Below are positions 40,007 through 48,399 of a stretch of DNA of 64,000 nucleotides, piece by piece. The stretch is from Pontibacter russatus (lineage in GTDB: Bacteria > Bacteroidota > Bacteroidia > Cytophagales > Hymenobacteraceae), in NCBI RefSeq assembly GCF_009931655.1, contig NZ_CP047984.1, positions 3,799,001-3,863,000 of the forward strand, read 5' to 3'. The notes below the pieces were generated by a model. The model worked only from the letters and a program-made list of their open reading frames with translations, was not told where the DNA came from and did no database searches. Each line of letters starts with the position of its first letter. Position 1 is the stretch's first letter. A program made the translations under genes and the position numbers.

Positions 40007-41422
40007 TTACAGCCGTTTGCTACTTTGCTCCATCTGCCGGACAACGTTTGCCTGCAGTCCTGGCACCTGGGTCAGATCAATTCCCCAGAACTCTGTGTTG
40101 GAGAGCACCGCAGCTGCCACCGCGGCAATGTCGCCTTGCTGCCAGGCCTTCTCGAAAAACTGCAGCACCTCGGGCGAGTCGTTCAGCGGGATTTTTTCAC
40201 CGTGCCATGCTCCCCTGTAGAAAAGAATCAGGGCGGCCAGGGCGTGCAGCAGGCGCTCCGGCAGTTGGCCCCTCCGTGCTATATAGGCCAGCACCGACGG
40301 CAGCACGCGTACTTTATACTTCGAGATGGAGTTCAGGGAAATGGAAAGCAGCTCGTGCCGGATGAAGGGGTTCCGGAAACGCTCCAGCACATCTGCGGCG
40401 AACTGCTTCAGTTCCTCCCCCGGCCTGTCCAGCGTCGGGAGAACCTCCTCATATATGGCCTCCCGGATAAACCGGCCTACCTGCGCGTCCTCCACCGCCT
40501 CCTGCACCGTGCGCAGGCCGCGCAGGTAGGCCACCGGCACCAGCGTGGTGTGGGCGCCGTTCAGGATGCGTACCTTGCTGGTGCGGTAAGGGGTGAGGTC
40601 GCGCACGAATTTCACCTGCAGGCCCGCTTCCTCTGCCGGGAATTCCTGCTTCACCGACTCCGGCGCCTCGATCACCAGCAGGTGGTACGGTTCTGCCGTT
40701 ACCACGAGCTGATCTTTGTATCCAAGTTCCTGCTGCACATCTTCTATGGTGTCCTGCGGGAAACCGGGCACGATGCGATCCACGAGGGTGTTGCAGAAGA
40801 TGACGTGCTCCTTCACCCAATCCGTGAATTCCTGTGGCAGGCTCCAGGTGTCTGCGTAGCGCAGCACGATATGGCGCAGCGTGTCTCCGTTGTTTTCAAT
40901 CAGCTCCGTCGGGATGATAATCAGGCCTTTCTCTCCTGCGCCACCGAAATGCTTGAAGCGGCGGTGCAGCATAGCCGTGAGCTTGCCGGGGAAGCTGGCG
41001 GGGATGGCATCCGGGCCCGTGTCATGCTCGTCATATATGATTCCTGCCTCGGTGGTGTTGGAGAAGATGAACCGGAGGTCCGGGTTCTCGCCGCGCTGCA
41101 GGTACGCTTCGTAGTCGTCGTAGGGGTTCAGGGCGCTGGCAAGGCAGGTGATGAGCCGCTGCTGCTGCGTCGGCTTACCGCCCTGGATGCCCTTCAAGAG
41201 CACATGGTAAAGGCCGTCCTGCTGCTGCAGTGTTTCGATAATCCGGCGGCTCCTGTCGCGGGGCTGTACCACATCCACCGCCCCGTTGAAGTTGGTCCGC
41301 TCGTTCAGCACGTCAATCATCCAGTCCACGAAGCCCCGCAGGAAATTGCCCTCCCCGAACTGCAGTGCCTTCACCGGGCGCTGTTGTTTTATACCGGCTG
41401 TCTCTCTGTTGAGTGGTTTCAT
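40007..41422 (-). CDS. uxaB: Tagaturonate reductase
   Basis: 471 residues of the mannitol dehydrogenase family. NADH-dependent reduction of D-tagaturonate to D-altronate in galacturonate catabolism. The N-terminal ALQFGEGNFLRGFVDWMIDVLNE and IIIPTELIENNGD are typical of UxaB; the catalytic lysine region lies in TSKVRILNGAHTTLVP. The next enzymes, UxaC and altronate dehydratase, are not adjacent; a UxaA-family protein lies 18 kb away in the fucose locus. The 178-base gap to kdgK carries no terminator that I see. Confidence 0.92.
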   Translation of the reverse strand: MKPLNRETAGIKQQRPVKALQFGEGNFLRGFVDWMIDVLNERTNFNGAVDVVQPRDRSRRIIETLQQQDGLYHVLLKGIQGGKPTQQQRLITCLASALNPYDDYEAYLQRGENPDLRFIFSNTTEAGIIYDEHDTGPDAIPASFPGKLTAMLHRRFKHFGGAGEKGLIIIPTELIENNGDTLRHIVLRYADTWSLPQEFTDWVKEHVIFCNTLVDRIVPGFPQDTIEDVQQELGYKDQLVVTAEPYHLLVIEAPESVKQEFPAEEAGLQVKFVRDLTPYRTSKVRILNGAHTTLVPVAYLRGLRTVQEAVEDAQVGRFIREAIYEEVLPTLDRPGEELKQFAADVLERFRNPFIRHELLSISLNSISKYKVRVLPSVLAYIARRGQLPERLLHALAALILFYRGAWHGEKIPLNDSPEVLQFFEKAWQQGDIAAVAAAVLSNTEFWGIDLTQVPGLQANVVRQMEQSSKRL

Positions 41423-41504
41423 TATAGGTTCATGTTTTGCAGGTGCCTGACTTTATATATATATAAGCCAGCCTCTCCGTGCTGAAAGTTTACAATCCTG
41501 CGGT

Positions 41505-42554
41505 TTATATATGGCCTGCCGCTGGCGGCTTTATCCTCAGAGACGATTCCCTGACAATCAGCTCCGGCTTCAGCACTATCTTCTGGGGCAACGGCTTCCT
41601 GTCATCCGCTTTCAGGTGCTCGAAGAAAAGCTGGGCGGTCCTTTTGCCCATCGTCAGGCTAAATTGGTCCACGGTCGTCAGGGCCGGGTCCGTGAAGCAG
41701 GTGAACGGCTCGTTGCTGAACCCGGCAAGCGCCACCTCCTCCGGTATCTTTATCTTGTTTTCCTTCAGCACCTGCATGGCCCCCATCGCGCCGTAGTCGC
41801 TGGCGGAGAAAACGGCGTCCGGTCTGTGCCGGAGCTGCAGCAACTGCTGCATGCTCTCGCGGCCGTCCTCCAGTTGCAGGTTGCTCTTCACCACCAGTTC
41901 CTCGTCGTAGGCAATGCCGTTGTCTTTCAGGGCGTCTGCGTAGCCGCGCAGGCGCTCTTTAAAGATGCTCACTTTCCTGGGACTCGTGAAGTGGGCGATG
42001 CGGCGGCAGCCCTGTTGCACCAGGTGCTCCACCACCTGGTAGGCCCCCAAGTAATCGTCTATCATCACCTGGCTCACCTCCAGCAGGTCGGTGGTGCGGT
42101 CGAAGAGCACCAGCGGAATACCCTCTTGCTGGATCTTTTTATAATGGTCGAAGACCTCCGTGTTTTTGCCGATGGAGGCGATGATGCCGTCCACGCGGGC
42201 GCTCAGCAGCGCGTCGATGGTCTGGATCTCCTTTTCGTAGTTGTCGTACGACTGGCAGATGATCACCTTGTAGTCCAGTTTGTTGGCCACCTCCTCGATG
42301 CCGCGCACCACCGAGGCGAAAAAGGCCCGGTCGGCGGTGGGCACAATGATGCCGATGATGTGGCTCCGGCCATGCCGGAGCGCAGCCGCGATGTTGTTGG
42401 GCTGGTAGTTCATCTGCCTGGCGGCTTTGTGAACGGCCTTGCGGGTGGCCTCGCTGATGCGCGGGTTGTTGTGGAGGGCGCGCGAGACCGTGGAAGCCGT
42501 GATATTGAGCTTCTGGGCTATGTCGTGGATAGTTACCTTGGACTTGTGCTCCAT
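41505..42554 (-). CDS. LacI family transcriptional regulator
   Basis: 349 residues. N-terminal helix-turn-helix and hinge VTIHDIAQKLNITASTVSRALHNN (about 7-30) with the minor-groove hinge ... AAALRHGRSHIIGIIVP, then a periplasmic-binding-protein-like sensor domain. It lies between uxaB and kduD and is very probably the regulator of the uronate genes; a matching operator-like AAACGTTT palindrome lies just upstream of kduI. The likely effector is a pathway intermediate such as KDG. Confidence 0.93.
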   Translation of the reverse strand: MEHKSKVTIHDIAQKLNITASTVSRALHNNPRISEATRKAVHKAARQMNYQPNNIAAALRHGRSHIIGIIVPTADRAFFASVVRGIEEVANKLDYKVIICQSYDNYEKEIQTIDALLSARVDGIIASIGKNTEVFDHYKKIQQEGIPLVLFDRTTDLLEVSQVMIDDYLGAYQVVEHLVQQGCRRIAHFTSPRKVSIFKERLRGYADALKDNGIAYDEELVVKSNLQLEDGRESMQQLLQLRHRPDAVFSASDYGAMGAMQVLKENKIKIPEEVALAGFSNEPFTCFTDPALTTVDQFSLTMGKRTAQLFFEHLKADDRKPLPQKIVLKPELIVRESSLRIKPPAAGHI

Positions 42555-42596
42555 ATCCGCTTTGAAAGCTCCCCGCGGCGAGCGGGAAAAGCTTTG

Positions 42597-43385
42597 CTAC
42601 TGCTCGTTTCGTGGTTTGCCGATGGTGGCCAGAATGCCCCCGTCCACGTAGATGATTTGCCCGTTCACAAAGTCGCTGGCCCTGCTGGACAGGAAAACGG
42701 CGACGCCCTCCAGGTCACTGGGGTCGCCCCAGCGCCCTGCGGGGGTGCGGTTGATGATGAAGTCGTGGAACGGGTGGCCCTCCACCCGGATGGGGGCTGT
42801 CTGGTCGGTGGCGAAGTAGCCGGGCCCGATGCCGTTCACCTGGATGTTGTGCCGCGCCCACTCGGTGGCCAGGTTGCGCGTCAGCATCTTCAGGCCGCCC
42901 TTTGCCGCCGCGTAAGCCGACACGGTGTCGCGGCCCAGCTCGCTCATCATCGAGCAGATGTTGATGATCTTCCCCTGCTTCCGCTCCACCATATAGCGGG
43001 CCACATGCTTGGCCATGATAAAGGGGGCCGTCAGGTCCACGTCCAGCACCTTCCGGAATTCCTCCACCTCCATCTCCAGCGCGGGCACCCGTCGAATCAT
43101 GCCGGCGTTGTTCACCAGAATGCTGATAGGGCCCACCTGCTGCTCTATCAGCGCAATGTTCGCTTTGGCCTGCGCCTCGTCCGTCACGTCAAACAGGAAG
43201 CCATGCACGTCAAAGCCGTCCTGCCGGTAACTCTCCAGCGCTTTCTCCATCTTGGCGGGCGTGTTGCCGTTGATGACGAGCGTAGCGCCCGCCTTGCCCA
43301 GGCCTTTGGCCATAGCCATGCCCAGGCCGTGCGTGGCGCCCGTAAGCAGGGCGACCTGACCCGTTAAATCAAACAAACTGTTCAT
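42597..43385 (-). CDS. kduD: SDR dehydrogenase, KduD/gluconate 5-dehydrogenase type
   Basis: 262 residues. TGATHGLG nucleotide loop (15-22), NNAG at 92-95, and catalytic Y158-x3-K162 in SAYAAAKGG. Position next to kduI indicates 2-dehydro-3-deoxy-D-gluconate 5-dehydrogenase (reduction of 3-deoxy-D-glycero-2,5-hexodiulosonate to KDG). A gluconate 5-dehydrogenase annotation is common for relatives. It is 7 bases from kduI, same transcript. Confidence 0.88.
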   Translation of the reverse strand: MNSLFDLTGQVALLTGATHGLGMAMAKGLGKAGATLVINGNTPAKMEKALESYRQDGFDVHGFLFDVTDEAQAKANIALIEQQVGPISILVNNAGMIRRVPALEMEVEEFRKVLDVDLTAPFIMAKHVARYMVERKQGKIINICSMMSELGRDTVSAYAAAKGGLKMLTRNLATEWARHNIQVNGIGPGYFATDQTAPIRVEGHPFHDFIINRTPAGRWGDPSDLEGVAVFLSSRASDFVNGQIIYVDGGILATIGKPRNEQ

Positions 43386-43392
43386 CTGCCTC

Positions 43393-44244
43393 TTATTTTA
43401 AATCAGTGGGGGCCACCTTGTCCATGTCGTTGTAGTCGAGGTTCTCGCCGGCCATGCCCCATATAAAGGAGTAGTTGGAGGTGCCTGCGCCGCTGTGGAT
43501 AGACCAGGGCGGGGAGATGACGGCCTGCGTGTTCTTCACGAACAGGTGGCGGGTTTCCTGCGGCTCTCCCATGAAATGCGACACCACCTGGTCTTCCGGC
43601 AAATCGAAGTAGAGGTAAGCCTCCATGCGCCTGTCGTGGGTGTGGGCGGGCATGGTGTTCCACACGCTCCCTTTCTGTAATTCGGTCAGGCCCATCTGCA
43701 GCTGGCAGGTTTCCACCACCGAGTTGATGAGCAGCTTCCGGATGATGCGGTGGTTGGAGTTCTCGAGCGCCCCCGTCTCCACCGTCTCCGCCTCGTTTAG
43801 CGACACCTTTTTAGTGGGGTAGGCGTGATGCGCCGGGGCGGAGTTGAAGTAGAACTGCGTTTTGCCGGAGGCGGCCGGGTGAAAAATCACCTCCTTCACG
43901 CCCTTTCCTATATATAAGGCCTCCTTGTTGTCGAGTGAAATCGTCTCGCCGTCTACCGTCACGGTGCTGGCGGCGCCAATGTTGATGATGCCCAGTTCTC
44001 TTCTGTCCAGGAAGTTCTCCGAGCGAAGCGTCGGGATTGTTTCCAGTTTTAGTGGTCCTGCGGCGGGCTGTGCGCCTCCTATTATCAGGCGGTCATATAG
44101 CGTATACACCATCCGAATGCTGTCCTGCTGGAACAGGTCCTCAATCAGGAAGGCCTCACGGAGCTTTGCGGTATCGTAAGTTTTGCTGTCGGCGGGATGG
44201 ATGGCGTGTCGGACGGTGTAGTGCATACGCATAGTTTTGGACAT
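43393..44244 (-). CDS. kduI: 5-dehydro-4-deoxy-D-glucuronate isomerase
   Basis: 283 residues, usual length. Cupin zinc isomerase that converts 5-keto-4-deoxyuronate (from unsaturated oligouronates) to 3-deoxy-D-glycero-2,5-hexodiulosonate. The metal motif MPAHTHDRRMEAYLYFDLP (two His and Glu) is intact. The start at 44244 is followed by a second Met 5 codons in (MRMHYTVRHAIHP), which would also fit the family. First gene of the kduID-lacI transcript, with an operator-like site immediately upstream. Confidence 0.95.
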   Translation of the reverse strand: MSKTMRMHYTVRHAIHPADSKTYDTAKLREAFLIEDLFQQDSIRMVYTLYDRLIIGGAQPAAGPLKLETIPTLRSENFLDRRELGIINIGAASTVTVDGETISLDNKEALYIGKGVKEVIFHPAASGKTQFYFNSAPAHHAYPTKKVSLNEAETVETGALENSNHRIIRKLLINSVVETCQLQMGLTELQKGSVWNTMPAHTHDRRMEAYLYFDLPEDQVVSHFMGEPQETRHLFVKNTQAVISPPWSIHSGAGTSNYSFIWGMAGENLDYNDMDKVAPTDLK

Positions 44245-44249
44245 ATGAA

Positions 44250-44263
44250 TGTAAACGTTTGCG
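44250..44263. promoter_or_regulatory. LacI-family operator-like palindrome upstream of kduI
   Basis: tgtaaacgtttgcg, centred on the perfect palindrome AAACGTTT (44253-44260), six bases before the kduI start. LacI-family operators are typically built around a central CG flanked by A/T-rich arms. No second copy was found in the window. Confidence 0.5.
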
Positions 44264-45414
44264 CAAATTATAATTTATTCTGACTTATGCTATAGCCCTA
44301 CGATTTTTTGTGCCAAAGGCACCTTCAGGCTTGTACTGGTGCGGAAGTGTCATTATTTTTGACTAATCCTTAAAGTGCTACGCGGATATGCATTTTAGCA
44401 GAGGGAGTAAGATTTGTTTAAAGATCAGTTGGAGCCGGAATAAATTGTTTTTGCCATACAACCGATTGCACACACGGTTTGAGGTAGTTTGTAGAGATAA
44501 GCCATCCGACACTGCCGCCTTGCCTATCCGGTGGTAAAACAGCCGCTCTGACGGAAGAGATGGGAGGTAGTGGCCCGGCACCCATGGCCAACGCCGGTTT
44601 CTGGACAGCCCGCAGTCCAGAAACCGGGCATATAGAAAGCTTGCCTGTTACTTGATGGGGCATTCGATAAGGAGGTGCATGATGACATTCAATGGCTTTT
44701 TCAGAATTAGGAACGCTTTTCAGCCAAAAGATTAGTCTTTATCATTTATCAAAATACAGCGTCTGCTCAAACAAAACACCCTTACTAACCAATTATCAGC
44801 TTTTTCTATTCATAGTCACCCCGTATATATACGCATATATACCGTCAGCTTTAGCGAAGCGGTAAAGGTGACTTATATAGCCGAAAGTTACGCTGCCGCT
44901 AAACCTGCGGCACGAACTGAATATTCCCCCTGAAGATGAGCCTCCGGCTAGTGGGTTATGTACCATCCCCGAAAATAAGTCGCCGCGATAGTTATATATG
45001 TGCAAAGGCAATACAAAGGGTAGCTGAAGAATCCTTCTTTAATCCGGCGTTTCCGCCGCATTCTCCGGTACGCGAGACCTTGCCTTCAGTCAGCCGTTGT
45101 AAAAGCATCCCTTGAGTAAGGATGGCAAATAGATACGATTAACACAACTACAGTGTATTTATCTATTTTTTTTAACAAGTAAGGGTTACTTCTTGCAAAT
45201 ACAATGAATATTACCTAAACTGTTACTTCAAAACCTGTGTGGTCGTACACATAATTGTATTTTTTGCTGATGGTGTAACGCAACGCGGCAATTGGCAGCT
45301 GCAGAATGACCTGACCGGGCTGATAGCAATCCTGTACAAAGAGAGAACAGGAAAGCTCGGAAGGCCCCAATGGCATCAGTCTCTGTGGTTGGTTACTGAA
45401 TCTTATAAACACCC
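44264..45414. other. 1.15-kb gene-free region between kduI and the fucosidase gene
   Basis: No credible coding sequence. It holds a 13-bp perfect hairpin (44594-44606 with 44615-44627), several TATATA/CATATATAC runs near 44823-44838 and 44995, and a small stem tgccgc/gcggca near 44894-44912. A minus-strand frame at 44796-45011 was judged spurious. It should contain both promoters, but no TAnnTTTG box was found. Confidence 0.5.
44594..44627. repeat. 13-bp inverted repeat in a non-coding region
   Basis: ccggtttctggac and gtccagaaaccgg, perfect, with an 8-base loop. No T-tract follows on either strand, so it is not a typical terminator. Confidence 0.6.
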
Positions 45415-46773
45415 ATGAAAAAGCATGCCTTAATTGCCCTTTTGGCTGTCGCCGTGTCCTCGTCAGCCCTCGTGGCGCAGGAACTGCCGAAACCGGAGCC
45501 GCGTCAGCTGGAGTGGCAAAAGCTAGAGACGACAGCCTTCCTCCACTTCACCGTGAACACCTACACGGGCAAGGAGTGGGGCGATGGGACAGAGGACCCA
45601 CAAATCTTTAATCCCACTGAATTCGATGCGCGCAAACTGGTGAAGACGCTGAAGGACACCGGTTTTAAAATGGCGATCATCACGGCCAAACATCACGACG
45701 GCTTCTGCCTTTGGCCCTCCAAATACACCGACCACAGCGTGGAGAGCAGCCCCTGGAAAAACGGGAAAGGCGATATGGTGAAAGAAATCGCCGACGCCTG
45801 CCGCGAGTACGGCATCAAGTTCGGCTTCTACCTCTCCCCCTGGGACCAACACGAGCCCAGTTACGGCACCTCTACCTACAACGCTTTCTACAAGAACCAA
45901 CTGCGCGAGCTGCTGACCAATTATGGCGAGGTGTCGGAGGTGTGGTTTGATGGCGCCAAAGGAGAGAACGCCAAGAACATGGAGTATGACTTTGACGGGT
46001 ACTGGCAACTGGTGCGCGAGCTGCAGCCGCAGGCGGTCATGTTCTCGGACGTGGGGCCGGACGTGCGCTGGGTCGGGAACGAGACCGGCAACGCAGGCGA
46101 AACCTGCTGGTCCACGATAGACACCGTGGGCATGGCCCCCGGAAAAGCTGACCCCAAATACCTGAACACTGGCGACCCGGACGGCAAGCTGTGGATTCCG
46201 GCGGAGACGGACGTTTCCATCCGGCCGGGCTGGTTTTACCATCCCGAGGAAGACAGCAAAGTGAAAACCGGGAAGCAACTGGTGGATTTATATTACAAGT
46301 CTGTAGGCAGGAACAGCCTGCTGCTCCTCAACATTCCTCCCAATAAGAAAGGCCTCTTCGCGGAGCAGGACGTGAAGAGCCTGCATGATTTCAGAGCCAT
46401 CCTTAACGAGACCTTCCGCACGAACATGGCGGCCGGAAAAGCCGATAAAAAACTGACCGACAAAGAACTCTCCTCCTATATAACCCTGAAAGAAAAGCAG
46501 CCGCTCGTGCTGGATTTCAAAAAGGAGATAGCCTTCGACAGGGCGATGTTCCAGGAGAACATTGCGGAGGGGCAGCGTAATATCGAGGCGTTGCTGGAAT
46601 ACTGGGACGGGAAGAACTGGCAGAAAATCGACCAGTTCTCCACCATCGGATATAAACGGTTGTTGCGGTTCCCGCAGGTGAAGACCTCGAAAGTGAGGGT
46701 GACGGTGCTGGGCGCCAAGCAGCCGGTGCAACTGGCCGAGATAGGCTTTTACAAAGCATCCGCGAGAGAATAG
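45415..46773 (+). CDS. Alpha-L-fucosidase (GH29), secreted
   Basis: 452 residues with a signal peptide (about 1-21). GH29 catalytic domain: HFTVNTYTGKEWGDG, AKHHDGFCLWPS (substrate-binding His pair) and the nucleophile D179 in EVWFDGAKG. The last ~100 residues form a discoidin-like carbohydrate-binding region. It releases terminal L-fucose from glycans outside the cytosol and supplies the fucose pathway encoded downstream. The subfamily resembles those of Bacteroidetes with broad linkage use. Confidence 0.93.
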   Translation: MKKHALIALLAVAVSSSALVAQELPKPEPRQLEWQKLETTAFLHFTVNTYTGKEWGDGTEDPQIFNPTEFDARKLVKTLKDTGFKMAIITAKHHDGFCLWPSKYTDHSVESSPWKNGKGDMVKEIADACREYGIKFGFYLSPWDQHEPSYGTSTYNAFYKNQLRELLTNYGEVSEVWFDGAKGENAKNMEYDFDGYWQLVRELQPQAVMFSDVGPDVRWVGNETGNAGETCWSTIDTVGMAPGKADPKYLNTGDPDGKLWIPAETDVSIRPGWFYHPEEDSKVKTGKQLVDLYYKSVGRNSLLLLNIPPNKKGLFAEQDVKSLHDFRAILNETFRTNMAAGKADKKLTDKELSSYITLKEKQPLVLDFKKEIAFDRAMFQENIAEGQRNIEALLEYWDGKNWQKIDQFSTIGYKRLLRFPQVKTSKVRVTVLGAKQPVQLAEIGFYKASARE

Positions 46774-47054
46774 CTGAATGGAAAACAGGGCACGCCGCTA
46801 CTATTGTCCATCAGTTTAGCAGAAGGTGATGCCGGAAAGGTCCGCCTCAGACCACCTGCCGGTGGTGGCAACCTTGCGATATGAGTAAGGCTAGGCCGCG
46901 GGAAAGGAGGATCGCGGCGGCGGCTGGAACTGGCAGGGGGCGTGCTGCTGAAAGTTCAGAAGCTGGTGAAAAGCGTTTTACGGATGCTGTCCATATATAT
47001 CCGAAGGGTTAACTCAAAATTGAAACTGTACTGGCATATAATTATAAATTTTTC

Positions 47055-48328
47055 ATGAAGACGAGTAAAGAGAACTCAAGAAGAGACTTTATAAAGAAAT
47101 CCGCGGCCACCATCGCCGCCTTCACGATCGTTCCCCGCTTCGTGCTGGGGGGAGGGGCTACGTAGCCCCCAGCGACCAACTCACCAAAGCCGTGATTGGG
47201 GTAGGCGGCATGGGCCGCAACCACTTCCCGTACGGCGACACCCGGGTAGTGGCCATCTGCGATGTGGACCAGAACCACCTGAAGATAGCCACGGACATGC
47301 TGGGCAAAGGCGTGAAGACCTTTACAGACTACCGCGAGGTGCTGCAGCTGCCGGAGGTGGACATCGTACACATCGCCACTCCGCCGCACTGGCACGGCAT
47401 CATGGCGGCCGACGCAGCCCGCGCCGGCAAGGACATCTGGTGCGAGAAGCCCATGACCCGCACCATCGGGGAGGGCAAGCGCGTGATGGAGGCGGTGCAG
47501 CAGCACGGCCGCATCTTCCGCCTCAACACCTGGTTCCGCTTCGACGACATCTTCTATGGCATGGGCACGCCCGTGAAGCCCATCAAGAAGCTTGTGGAGA
47601 GCGGCCTGCTCGGCTGGCCCCTGAAAGTGACGGTGGGCCGGGGCACAGGCTTCGACTGGAAGTTCTACTGGGTGGGCCAGACCAACCTTGAGCCCGCGCC
47701 GGTGCCGAAGGAACTGGATTACAACATGTGGCTCGGCCCTGCGCCCTACAAGCCCTACAACCCGCACCGGGTACACGCCACCTTCCGCGGCTACTGGGAC
47801 TATGACGGTGGCGGCCTCGGCGACATGGGCCAGCACTACCTGGACCCCGTGCAGTACTTCCTGGGCAAAGACAACACCAGCCCCGTGTCGGTGGAGATAG
47901 ACGCGCCGCAGCAGCACCCGGACGCGGTGGGCACTTGGCGCCGGATTACCTATACCTACGAGGACGGCTGCCAGATCATCCTCGACGGGGAGGGCAAGGA
48001 GGAAAACATGGCCTATATAGAGGGCCCCAACGGCAAGCTTTTCCCAGGCTTCCGCTCTGACATTCCGGATATATGGAAAAAGCTCGCGGCCTTCCCCGAT
48101 CCGGAACCTCAGGTGACGGACTTTGTACAGGCAGTGAAGGAGCGGAAGAAATTCGCGCTCAACGAGGAGAACGGGCACAGGTCCTGTACCCTTGTGAACA
48201 TCGGTAAGGCGGCAATTCATTTGGGCCGCTCCCTGAAGTTCGACCCGGTGAAGCAGGTGTTCATCGACGACGAAGGCGCCAACCGCCTGATTAACCAGCC
48301 GATGCGAGCCGATTGGACAATCGTGTAA
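47055..48328 (+). pseudogene. Gfo/Idh/MocA family oxidoreductase with Tat signal, frameshifted in a G6 run
   Basis: The ATG at 47055 opens a twin-arginine signal (NSRRDFIKKSAATIAAFTIVPRF) that runs to a stop at 47163-47165. One missing G in the run 47147-47152 restores one frame: VLGGRGYVAPSDQLTKAVIGVGGMGRNH. The rest (from about 47166) is a full NAD-binding Gfo/Idh/MocA protein with IGVGGMGRNH, EKPMTRT and a C-terminal domain. With one base added it is 424 residues. A GTG at 47192 could give a cytosolic remnant. Relatives oxidise or reduce periplasmic sugars. The lesion may be real, phase-variable or a homopolymer sequencing error. Confidence 0.85.
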
Positions 48329-48399
48329 CAGCGCTGTAGAGCCACCTGAAATTATTCTGTTTATATCCTATATAACAATATTCTATTTTGAAATCTGAC

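Noticed and set aside
44796..45011. Minus-strand 71-codon frame in the large intergenic gap
   Set aside because: No family recognised, no promoter or partner gene; it may be a translated noncoding element. Not enough evidence to call a gene.
45215..45412. Minus-strand 65-codon frame upstream of the fucosidase
   Set aside because: No recognisable domain, and it overlaps the expected fucosidase promoter region.
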